A DNA stretch of 64,000 nt from Azolla pinnata (lineage: Eukaryota; Streptophyta; Polypodiopsida; Salviniales; Salviniaceae): NCBI GenBank assembly GCA_037176905.1, contig JBBBWG010002781.1:1-64000 (forward strand), in the 5' to 3' direction. The position numbers and the translations under genes were made by a program. The notes below the pieces were generated by a model that worked only from the letters and a program-made list of their open reading frames with translations, ran no database searches and was not told the DNA's origin. Below, in pieces: positions 1-9,485 of the stretch (position 1 is the first letter of the stretch; the number at the start of each line of letters is the position of its first letter).

Positions 1-109
1 CTAAACCCTAAACCCTAAACCCTAAACCTTAAACCTTAAACCTTAAACCTTAAACCTTAAACCTTAAACCTTAAACCCTAAACCTTAAACCCTATACCCT
101 AAACCCTAA
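1..109 (+). repeat. telomere-type repeat array (CCCTAAA/CCTTAAA)
   Basis: About fifteen head-to-tail 7-mers: CCCTAAA units at both ends with a central run of the variant CCTTAAA and one CCCTATA. The C-rich strand at the 5' edge is the orientation expected at a left chromosome terminus. The degenerate units suggest the inner edge of the telomere rather than freshly synthesised repeat. Broken telomere-like motifs recur at about 361-398. Confidence 0.9.
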
Positions 110-607
110 GTTTCCCTAGGAGCCTGTGACATCGCCTTGGGGGCGGGTATTGCTAGAGAGAAGTAGCCTAGCGAGCGAACGGATCCAAGGCATTCAATAT
201 CCTCACCCTTCATTCTTGAAATGGACTAGCCCATAAATAGCTGACCAATGCAGTTTCAACCCCATGGTGTAGAACATTACGATATATATATATATATATA
301 TATACAGGCCAATGAATGGTTATGCTCGTAACAATTGGGGTGGTGGGCAGGGTTCCAAACCCCCCTAAACCTTAAAAACCCTACACCCTGCACCCTACAT
401 TTCCCCGTTTGGAGGCTCTTTCGTGCGCATGGCATTTGGGCGGCGTCGGTAGAGCCTTTCGACGTATCTGGGTGGGGATTCTGCTCACAGCTCGGATCGG
501 CTCGGCTCTGTTCTGATCAGCTCAGCTCTGCTCTGCTCTGCTCTGTTTTATTTTATTTTGTTTACCTGATCTGTTCCGATATGTTTCTGATCTCTGGTTC
601 CCCCCAG
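110..607. other. subtelomeric spacer without coding content
   Basis: Links the telomere repeat to the CYP73 exon. It holds a short TA microsatellite (about 283-304), degenerate telomere-like motifs (361-398) and a GCTCT-type pentamer run (about 497-546). The last part reads as the 3' end of an intron, with a pyrimidine-rich stretch ending in CAG at 607. No earlier CYP73 exon is visible. Confidence 0.6.
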
Positions 608-1051
608 GCTCTGACGAAGGAGATCCTGAGGGCCCACATGGTGATCCCGATGCTGGTGCCGCACAGGAACCTCAAGGCGGAGAAGCTGCTGGGCTACGAC
701 ATCCCCGCGGGGAGCCGGATCCTGGTGAACGCGTGGGGGCTCGCAAACAACCCGAAGTACTGGGAGAGGCCAGAAGCCTTCAACCCCGACAGATTCCTGG
801 GATCGAAGCTGGAGGCGACGGGGAACGACATGACGTTCATACCGTTCGGCGTGGGCCGCAGGAGCTGCCCCGGGAGCCTTCTCGCTCTGCCGATTCTGGG
901 GCTCATCCTCGGGCGTCTGGTGCAGGAGTTTGAGCTGCTGCCGCCGCCCGGCGTGGACCAGCTCGACCTCCGCGCCGTCGGCGGCCAGCTCAGCCTCAGC
1001 ATGGCCGTTAAATCTCGCGTTGTCCTCAGGCCCATCCCCAGGGACAGTTAA
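608..1051 (+). pseudogene. CYP73 (cinnamate 4-hydroxylase) last exon, 5' truncated gene
   Basis: This exon encodes the C-terminal 147 residues of a cytochrome P450 of the CYP73 family, the ER-bound enzyme that 4-hydroxylates trans-cinnamate in the phenylpropanoid pathway. It begins after a CAG acceptor with ALTKEILR, holding the K-helix ExxR. The C4H-typical LVPHRNL and YDIPAGSRILVNAW follow, then PEAFNPDRF and the haem-binding loop PFGVGRRSCPG. It ends in ELLPPPG and a TAA stop. The reading frame is intact and GC-rich. The N-terminal membrane anchor, the I-helix and roughly 350 residues are missing, because the sequence reaches telomere repeats only about 500 bp upstream. It is therefore a gene remnant, unless the missing exons were lost in assembly. 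CYP73 identity rests on remembered family sequence. Confidence 0.85.
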
Positions 1052-1164
1052 AACCTCGCGGCAAATCTCGCGGCAAAACTCGCGGCAGAATCCCCCGCTC
1101 TGTATTTACAGACTCCTGTATTTACAGATTCCAGCGGAAGAAAGACGGGATATCTAAAAATCGA

Positions 1165-1907
1165 ATCTCCAGTCTGTCTTGTGTATACTGCAGACCCTCT
1201 TCCCCTGGCTCCGTCTCTCCTCCTCCTGCTCCTCGCTCCAGTCGGATGCCGCTCTCTTTTTCCGAGTTAGAATTTTTTCCTCTGTTTCTCTTCCGCTCTC
1301 TGGCCATTTGCGAACAAAACCCAAAAGAAAAAAAAAAAAAACAAAGCTTTAACAAGCCGAGAAACAGACTCGCTTGACGAATAACCAGATCTATATCTCT
1401 GTCTCTATACAATATAGACCCTCTTCCCTTGGCTTTGTTTCCTCCTCCTCCTCCTCCTCCTCCTCCTCCTCCTCCTCTTGGTTGGTCGATGCTCTTCTTT
1501 TTCCGAGTAAAATTTTCCCTCTGTTTGGTCCCCTTTCGCTCTCTGGCCATCAGGAAAAAAACAAAAGAAGAAAAGCCTGGAAACAAACTCGATGACGATA
1601 AATAAAAGATCTATTTCTACTTGTATACAATGCGGACCCCCTGTTCCCTGGCTTGTCTCTTCCTCTTGGTTGGTGGTTATTTTTTCCAAAGTTAAAGAAT
1701 TTTCCTCTGTTTCTCTTTTGCTCCGGCCATAGAAAAAAAAACAAAAAGCCAAACACAGACTCAATGACGATAAACAAACTCGATGATGATGATAGTCAGA
1801 TCTAATCTATTTGGATACAAACTCTTCCTTGGCTTGTTTCTTCCTCCTGGGGGATGTTGTTTCCTCTAGCCATAAAATAAAACCCATAAAACAGCCCAAA
1901 AATCAGA
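1165..1907. repeat. four-copy tandem array, unit about 190-225 bp
   Basis: Four diverged copies begin at 1165, 1389, 1609 and 1800. Each starts with ATCT, then GTATAC/ATACAA, a CTTCCYTGGCTYGT block, a CTC/TTC run, TTTTTCC, CCTCTGTTT, a GCTCTCTGGCCAT block and an A-rich stretch ending in AACAAACTCGATGACGATA-like sequence. The last copy is shorter. The array follows the CYP73 exon, and open frames across it are low-complexity. Confidence 0.8.
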
Positions 1908-2680
1908 CTCTTCTTCTTCTTCTTCTTTGCTTTTGCTTATATTTGCTGATGGGCATAACTTTGATAGAGATACACCACTGGAAACAGACCTTCGGGGCGG
2001 ACCCACGAAACCAAGATCAGAGTACATGCTAACTACCATCTCCCCACCAAATCCTGAATGTGCTCTTCTTCTCCTTATTTTTCCTCCTTACGATTTCCAA
2101 TGTATTTACTTATTCTGATCTTCGTATCCATGCACATATGTGGAAATAGCTCTGTTCTGCTCTGCTCTGCTCTGCTCTTGCTCTGCTCTGGGATTGAAGC
2201 AGACTCTGCTTTCAAGAAGAGTCAAAAAAGGACAACCAGGAAGTGTTTTCTTGCTGCGCCGTTTGCTTCCGCAAGAGCGTGTGGTCACAAGATGCATCAC
2301 GACGAAACACTGTTTGTTAGGTGGAGCCCAAATCATACGGTTACCGGCGCAATGTGTCCCTCTGAAAGCTCAAGCCAGGGCAGATGTCATGGCATCGCTG
2401 TGTCATGCATGATATCCATGAAAGCTTTGAGCTGTCAGACTCTGGAATCCAAATGGGAAAGTCAAAAATGATAAAAGAGAGCTCGTTTCATTGCACCGAT
2501 GAGTCCCACTGTGGAACTGCCTTCGCTCCCGCAACTCCTGTTTGATGTCAACGTCGAGTGCTTGAAAAGATCCAAAGCTGCCTGCTAAAGAGTCCCACCA
2601 ATGTTGTTACAGACAATCTGTATGCTACGCATTTTTTAAAAGTATTGATTTTGTAAACACCCAGAAATACATAATTTAAC
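1908..2680. other. intergenic spacer, nothing recognised
   Basis: A mixed-composition spacer. A second GCTCT pentamer run (about 2150-2190) matches the one at 497-546. Open frames here lack family features and continuity. Confidence 0.5.
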
Positions 2681-2689
2681 ATCAGGAGT

Positions 2690-3105
2690 ATCACCAAGAA
2701 ACGCCTGTTTAAGTCCTAAATTACATTTTAACGCCCGCTGAAATAAAAAATTACAAATCGACGCCTAATCTTATCTTCCACTAAAAATTAGCACCCGATT
2801 AATTCCGCTAGTGTTGATTCTCCTAATCGCTTCCCACTAATTTATCCTAATCGATTCCCTTACCATATTCGATTAATAAAAGTTGGTCATTCTAGAATCT
2901 AATTAATTTATTACTACACTAATTTGATATTAATCAAGTGATTGCGCATTAATCAATTAGTTAATTTGATGTTAATTGAACTCACAATTAATTGATTTGG
3001 TGCTAATCAATCAATCACGCATTAATTTTTTAAAACTAGGCATTAATTTGCACTTTCTAGTTTTGGTAGGCGTTAAAATGTAATTTTATAATTTTGTTAG
3101 ATGAT
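2690..3105 (+). mobile_element. MITE-like element copy 1, long terminal inverted repeats
   Basis: A compact AT-rich element with no coding capacity. The left end around 2713-2760 carries AAATTACATTTTAACGCC, and its inverted counterpart GGCGTTAAAATGTAATTT lies around 3067-3085. The inverted similarity extends about 80 bp into the element. The interior is rich in ATTAAT/TTAATC. Similar sequences lie at about 46962-47330 and 62169-62815. I read it as a non-autonomous DNA transposon. The superfamily and target-site duplication could not be fixed. Confidence 0.65.
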
Positions 3106-4283
3106 TCTCTCTTTGACGTATAGTTGTTAAATACGTGAATTATGGGTTAAATCATCGAAACACGTTCAAATAATTACAATTAGTTAAACCTATGTACATA
3201 TGACTAAAACTTTTCATGTTCCATTGCTTGGCATTATAAAATCTTGAATTGCAGAAAGTCAGATTCTAGAAATCGGAAACGTTAAATACGTGTAGAATAT
3301 GCCCAAGTATTCTAAGATGTACTCTATTTATAAAATACATGTATCTTGACAACATAGTAAGTGTAATGCCACTGGGACACAGTGGCCAACCAAAAGCCAA
3401 AGGTCCAAGTATGAAAACCACCCAATTCATCCTGACTTTCCACAGGGAGCTTATACGATTATCAGCGCCTCCGCATGTGAAATCAACAAATTCTTTCAGT
3501 CTCTTTCCTTCCTTTTCGATTTTCTACTGCCTGGGTTTGGTTGCGGTTTGACGAATATATCTATACATCGCTTCATTAGATGCTTTCTCCCCTCGGTGGT
3601 CCTGTCTCGACTTTCCACGTATCTTCGCAACTGCTTTGCTATTCGTTTCACACTTATCCCCATCAGCTCACACAGATAGATCCTCGCAAAGAAATGCCTG
3701 CAACTCTCTGTCTGGCCGCAGCCTGTCAGCTCCAGCAGACGCCCTCCTCTTGCATCTGTCTGAGCATGCTCTTTGGTAAGCAATACAATAGCAATCGTAC
3801 AATTGGCGTACTGGTACTATACATCTCTCGTTGCAAAGTACGATCGATAACACAGTGCAACAAAGTACAGATGCGTGAGCAGACGACAAGTACAAAACCC
3901 ATTTTTAATGCAGATGCCCGACTGAACCGACGGCCGGATCTGCTGGTGCTCACTGCCGACTGAGCAACAACAACAAGGTGGTGGAGAGCCCGTTCGTCTT
4001 CAATATGCCTAGAAAAAACCAAAGGCGAATTGAACAAGGAAGTGTTCTTTCTGTAACGGACCCGATGAACTAGCAACGACAATGTCATGGATCGATACAA
4101 AAGAGCATAACAGAGCTAGGCTATGGCAGAAGACATAAGTGGGAAGAAGATAGATGACGCTGAGTATTGATTCCGTAACTGGCGTCGTTCACCTTGATTG
4201 AAAGAGATCAAGGCGAACCCCTGTATTTATACAATTCCAGAACTCCTGCATGCAAGAAGAGGGAGACGCATGCAGAAGCTTCT
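3106..4283. other. intergenic spacer, nothing recognised
   Basis: No repeat or convincing coding region was seen. Overlapping open frames between 3500 and 4100 exist on both strands, but none has recognisable domains or splice continuity. Confidence 0.5.
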
Positions 4284-4406
4284 AGAAAGTTCCAGAACTT
4301 TCTGGAACGTCAGAAAGGGGAGATTAAATCTATATGCATTAGCATCTGGAACTTTCTGGAACGTCAGAAAGGGGAGAGAGATTAAATCTATATGCATTAG
4401 CATTAA
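4284..4406. promoter_or_regulatory. heat-shock-element cluster in a 54-bp tandem duplication
   Basis: Positions 4284-4308 form five consecutive alternating nGAAn/nTTCn pentamers, a textbook heat-shock element for plant HSFs. A 54-bp tandem duplication (units at about 4295 and 4349) gives a second perfect three-pentamer element at 4348-4362. It lies about 750 bp upstream of the first ATG of the dehydrogenase remnant at 5058. The motif is directly visible; a regulatory role is inferred. Confidence 0.55.
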
Positions 4407-5057
4407 CATCACGATTCTATGTTTGATCAATTAGGCAGACCAGCCGACTCTACAGAGAAAGTAGTGTCCGCGAACCATTTCTGTTCGATGTTTTCCGGCC
4501 CAGACTGACGACGAAGAGCCCGTTTTTTTTTTCCTGTCTTCTTCAAGGTGCTACCAGATCCTGCCCCGACGATGAGCTCTGCTAGTAGCTAACAGTCAGT
4601 GTGTCTTTGCATGAACCCATGATCTCTCTCATGGTGATCCCTCTCACAAAGAACCCAATCTTTTCTTTCATCAAGAGACTGAATGACTTGGAACTCTACT
4701 CAAGAAGAAGAAGAAGAAAGAAGAAGAAAGAAGGAAAGAAAGAAGAGAAAGAGAAGGAGAAGGAGGTTACTACAAATAGAAAGGAATCTTTCCCAAAGTG
4801 GAAAGTTGCCATAAACGGAAAGAATGCAGGAGAACTGGTTTTGTTCGTCTCCCCGAACGCAACGCGACGCGACGCGATCTCCCGACAGCAGCCTGCGCCC
4901 GTTGGATTCCTGTTAGGGTTTTTGTCCCTTCTCCCCTTTCCTGTTCCTGTTCCTGTTCCTGTTCCTGTTCTGCCCCCATCTCCATCGATTCCCGGAGAGC
5001 GGCGTGCAGGATCGGCTCCGAGGAGAAGGCAAAGAAGGAGTGAATGAGAGGGTTTCC

Positions 5058-5326
5058 ATGGAAGCTCTTGGAACGAGCTCAGATGCTCCGCTCCAACCTC
5101 AAACATCTGGTGCGTCCTGCCTTTCGTGGTATGTGTTTTTCCTTCCTTCATTTCCTCCCCATTCTTTTCTGGTAGAGAGATATTGTGCGATGTGCCCGCC
5201 ATGCAGGTCTTGAGAGTAGCCATGGAGTGGTCGCCGTTGTGGGTGTTGGACCTGGCCTTGGTTTCTCCGTAGCTCGCCGCTTCGCCAGGGAAGGTTACTC
5301 TGTCGTCATTCTCTCCCGAACTTTCG
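5058..5326 (+). pseudogene. short-chain dehydrogenase (SDR), exons 1-2 of a gene with missing middle
   Basis: Exon 1 (5058-5109) begins MEALGTSSDAP and ends at a GTGCGT donor. Exon 2 (5207-5326) follows a CAG acceptor in the correct phase and ends at GTATGT. Together they encode an SDR nucleotide-binding N-terminus: VVAVVGVGPGLG (Rossmann glycine motif), then FSVARRFAREGYSVVILSR. The enzyme would be an NAD(P)-dependent oxidoreductase of unknown substrate. The following 2 kb should hold the middle of the protein, including the catalytic YxxxK region, but I could not find it. A fragment reading FIFSGTAGVDKAF near 7132 resembles the SDR central strand. A matching C-terminal exon lies at 7306-7453. 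The gene is either decayed inside or its middle exons are too diverged for me to see. Confidence 0.55.
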
Positions 5327-5541
5327 GTATGTGCCGCATCTTGCAACCTGCATTGATTTCTCATATATGATCACCATGTCTTGATTTCCCTTTAGCAAGC
5401 TCATGATGGTGTAGAGTATGGCATTTCACTACGGCGTTGATTGTCCTCGGCTTTGCCTTTTTCACATGGGATTCTGTGAAGTGTGGATTATGCTGGAGAA
5501 TTCTACCCCTAAACACCCGAAACAATTCTTTACCTTAGTCC

Positions 5542-5800
5542 GAAACATGCCAAACAATTCTTGTCTGTGTGTATTCAATTACTTAGCCCTAAAACATGTG
5601 AACCGATTATTTTCCTTGTGTATCGCGTAAACCCTAAACATGTGAAACAATTGTTTACATTAAGTATTGCATTGACTCCGAAAATATGCCAAACAATTCT
5701 TGTCTGTGTGTATTCAATTATTTAGCCCTAACACATGTGAAGTGATTATTTTCCTTGTCTATTGCATAAACCCCAAAACATGCGAAATTGTTCTTTATTA
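5542..5800. repeat. tandem repeat inside the SDR locus, period about 139 bp
   Basis: Two copies start at about 5542 and 5681, sharing CCAAACAATTCTTGTCTGTG, TATTCAATTA, TTAGCCCTAA, ACATGTGAA and GATTATTTTCCTTG. Partial copies lie at about 5508 and 6970. The repeat sits in what would be intron 2 of the SDR gene. Confidence 0.7.
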
Positions 5801-7305
5801 TAACCATTTTTGTCTATCACGATAAGGAGCCAAGCTTTGAAGTTTGAATATTTCTTACAAAACACCATTGAGGAGATTACATGGCACAATTGGGTTGAGT
5901 AGTCCATTTTGAAATAAAGATTCAGCCGATTGAATACCATCAGGTATTTTTTTAATGGTCAAGATTCCCCACTTCCGCCATGAGGTATTTTTCTGGGGAC
6001 CTATTCACAGATTAAGATCTTGAGTTGCCACTGTGCACTCATCCTGCATTCACTTGTCTCGGATGGCAGAATTAGTGAGCAGAGTTTCCACGAAGGTGAA
6101 AGTCCTCCCTTGGGAACACATGCGGGGAGAATGGCATCCAAAGGCATTAAGCTGGGGATGGAAAGGATTCAGAACCCGGCGGAAGGGGAGAATGCCTTCT
6201 GGTTATCAATCGCTCATATTTACAATGGAGAACATAGCTACACATCCCACATCCACTAGTCAGCGGACCACTGAACATTGCTTCCAATTTTGAGGCTGGC
6301 TTTTCTCGCACTCAGAAATTTGGACCTTTAATGGCAGTTTTTCATTACTTTCACACGCCTGGCAGGAAGTGAGTAGTTTGACCTCCCTTCCATTGAATTT
6401 ATTTCATAGAGGAAATAGGACATGTATAGTGCTCAGCCTAACTAATTTGCTGGCTTCGTGTTGCATCAGCATCAATGGACCCTGAAGATTTTCTTGAAAA
6501 AAAGAAAAGATATTAATAGACTTTTGTTCTTCTTGTTAAAACAAGAATTCGGTATCTATTGGACAATCTTCAAATAGATGCAAGTCTTATTTGATTCTCC
6601 TTCATTATCTCTTTTCTAAAATAGCCTAGACATTCAGTTTCTTTGTTTCATATAGATTTTTCTTGGTATAGACTCGCTTAAAAATCAATAGTAATGTAAA
6701 GATTTGAACAACATTTAAATATGAAGTATTTTGTAACTTGGAATCGAAAGTCTTTTCTACAGACCGAGGATCTCTTCCATGATTGATGGATTAATCCGTC
6801 AATCAGGCTTTGCAAAGATGAATCTCATAATACAATAACAATTGAGTGATGAAAGAAGGCCAATTCAAGTCGGAATTTCTTTTGAGTTTTTTTCTATGAA
6901 CGCCCCTTTAAAGAATAGATATACTGACATGTTGCATTTCAACCCCTAGCATTCTTTATGGTTTGTCAACGAATACCCTAAACATGTGAGGACAGTTTTC
7001 TTGCCATATGTATTTGCTATAGTTCTTTCAAATGCAAAATATTCACTTGAACTTGAATATGGAGAATACCTTCAACCAAGAGGATGTGACTGAACATCCA
7101 TATACGAACCCTACAAGAAGGTGGTAAAATTCATCTTTTCAGGAACTGCAGGGGTTGATAAAGCATTTTTCTTGAGGATCTATGGCAGAAACTTGCTAAA
7201 TGTACTTCATTACCATGTACTTTCTGAAGAGAGTTAGTTTTTAGGATTCCAAATGCAAAACCTCATAGCTTTGTTGTGGATAAAACTATGTTTTATTGAA
7301 TACAG

Positions 7306-7453
7306 GTTCCAGGCTAGAAAAGATCAGCCACTTTTAGAACCAGATTGCGTTGCGAAGGTCTACTGGCAGATCCATATCCAGCATCCGAGTGCATGGACGC
7401 ATGAATTGGATCTTAAACCCATTTCTGGAGCAGCAGCAGGAGCAGGAGAGTGA
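7306..7453 (+). pseudogene. SDR C-terminal exon
   Basis: After a TACAG acceptor the frame reads LLEPDCVAKVYWQIHIQ and then HPSAWTHELDLKP, ending in TGA after an alanine/glycine-rich tail. This matches my memory of the C-terminus of a plant SDR group (LDPxAVAxxYWxLHxQxxxAWTxELDLRP). It lies on the same strand as the N-terminal exons at 5058-5326, and I infer that both belong to one locus. I cannot tell whether a spliced full-length protein is still possible. Confidence 0.55.
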
Positions 7454-9485
7454 AGATAGTTTCACTTCCTCAAAATGTTTCAAAGTCCCTGGGGTCCGTG
7501 TGTTTGCACATAGAATTCTTAAAGAGCATTGTTGCCAATGAAATAGCTCATCCATTGCTTGATATCATGAAATTGTCATTGAGGAAGGCAATATCATCGG
7601 AAACGGTTCATTGGATATTATCTGTTATTTTCCTCTTTCAGAATAGAATATTTACGAGGTTGGAGAGCTAGCTGGTCATGAGCTTGTTGGTGTGGTAATC
7701 AATCAGAACGAGTTTTGGCCAATTGGGTTCATTTATGCATAAATCGAGTCCGGAACTGGGTTAAGTTAACGTATATATGGAGTCCGGATCTGGGTTCAGT
7801 TATGCATATATCGAGTCTGGAAATGGTCTTTTCAGTTATGCATTCATGGAAGCTTGGAAACAATGGAGAGCTTCGTTTTAACAGTAGTATATGCAATGCA
7901 AGTTGGGACATGAAAGAAGCAAATAGTTTTGCTAAAACATAAGATTGCACATATTATAGCTTATAGTGATCATGTACCTGAAGTTTTGGGGAATCAAAAT
8001 TATATCTGGTTTGCACGTATGCTACTTTGCTTCTAAAACATTGAGATTGCACATCTTAGCTTATACTGATGATCATGCACCTGAAGTTTGGGGAACCAAA
8101 TTATCTGTGGTTTGCAAGTGACAAATATTTGCAATGATCAGTTTGTACAGACTTCGAGGGCAGCATGCTTCCCTTAAGTAGGATGAAGCATCTGGATCTG
8201 TTTCTCTAGTTTCAGGTGAATATACTATGTATGTACTGATTACATCTAGACTATTGCTGTGAATCTAGTGGAGTGAATCAAGCTCCTTCTGTGAAGCAGA
8301 AGCCTCGCAAGCCTCGCGACAAATTAGGTGCCCAAGGGGGAACCAAATAACAACCGCAAAATCTCATACGATCGACATAAAATCAAGAGCACACGATTCT
8401 TTCAACGGTTGATGTTTCTTCAAAGAACCAAATCTTATTTGATCATATACTTGGGCAGACTGTACAGCAAGAATGCTACTCAAATTTGTGGATTATTCTT
8501 AGAATACTACTGAAAATTGTGGATTTACTCTACACCATGCGAAGAAAAAATTCTCTCCCTAAAGAATGAAAACCAAAAGCAGAACCATCAGAGATATAGC
8601 AAAAATGAAAACCGAAAGCAGAACCATCAGAAATAGCAAGATTTTCAAGGGATCCACAAGGATAGTTTTCAATATTATTTGGTGCAATATAGCAGTGAAA
8701 ATCAGAGACTCGAGTGGAAAAATCTCTCGCTTATTGAAGTCTCATCTCGCAGACATAATGACAATTTTTCAATTGCTCTCCTTTCATGTTAGATGAGCAA
8801 GCAACATACAATAGTTATATATCTGTGGAACAGCAATAAAAACAGATTTGACTGCAAATTACATTCTTCTAATTTCTCTTCTCGAGCAAATAGTCGCTTC
8901 TTATAATGGGAGACTTATCGGGGGGGGGCGGCCTCATAGAGAATTCGATGGGAAGCGCAGAAAGGCCAGCAGAATTAGACAAGATTTGTGGTGAGAATTC
9001 ATGTTACAAAAAGAAAGGAGGAGCTTCCATGTGGATCATACATGGCTCATTGGACAAATGTACAAGCTCAATGGGGCATGTGATACCATTGCCACAGCTC
9101 TACCTGACGAGCAGCGATGGGTTTTTCAGTCATATGGGGAAGAAATGCGGATGATGCAGAGCTGATCGAGAGAGTCTTCGCCGGCAAAACACTCCGGTTT
9201 GTTAAGGGTACAAAGAAAGGTTCGATACTACCCAAACAAAAGTTGTTTTGTACATACTCTAAATGTCGCTGATCCACGGGGGTAGGCATCATCTAGATTA
9301 CCAGGTTCCCGGTTTCCATTTCCTCTTCTTTTGTATAAAAAGTCTCTGCTGTTGGAGACTGGTCTGTACTTCACAGACCCTTGCATCTCTCTGCAAAGAC
9401 TGAGAATCGGCTTTTCATCTAATCATATATCATTATCCAATGGCTTTCATTCGATCTCAAACATGTAAATGGGCAAGAAGGGTTG
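7454..9485. other. spacer with small tandem duplications
   Basis: Three copies of a roughly 45-bp unit containing ATCGAGTCYGGAAHTGG lie at about 7735-7830. A roughly 100-bp duplication lies at about 7942-8120 (GATTGCACAT, AGCTTATA, CCTGAAGTTT, TGGTTTGCA). A 36-bp duplication lies at about 8566-8640, and a run of nine G at about 8919. No convincing gene was found. The last few hundred bases are probably the 3' UTR of the MATH gene on the minus strand. Confidence 0.5.

Noticed and set aside
335-607. Open frame extending upstream of the CYP73 exon
   Set aside because: The upstream part has no P450 similarity and includes GCTCT repeats. It reads as intron and subtelomeric sequence ending in a CAG acceptor.
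9001-9165. Small plus-strand frame (54 codons) with protein-like composition
   Set aside because: It lacks a recognised family, splice partners or conserved motif, and it overlaps the probable 3' UTR of the MATH gene.
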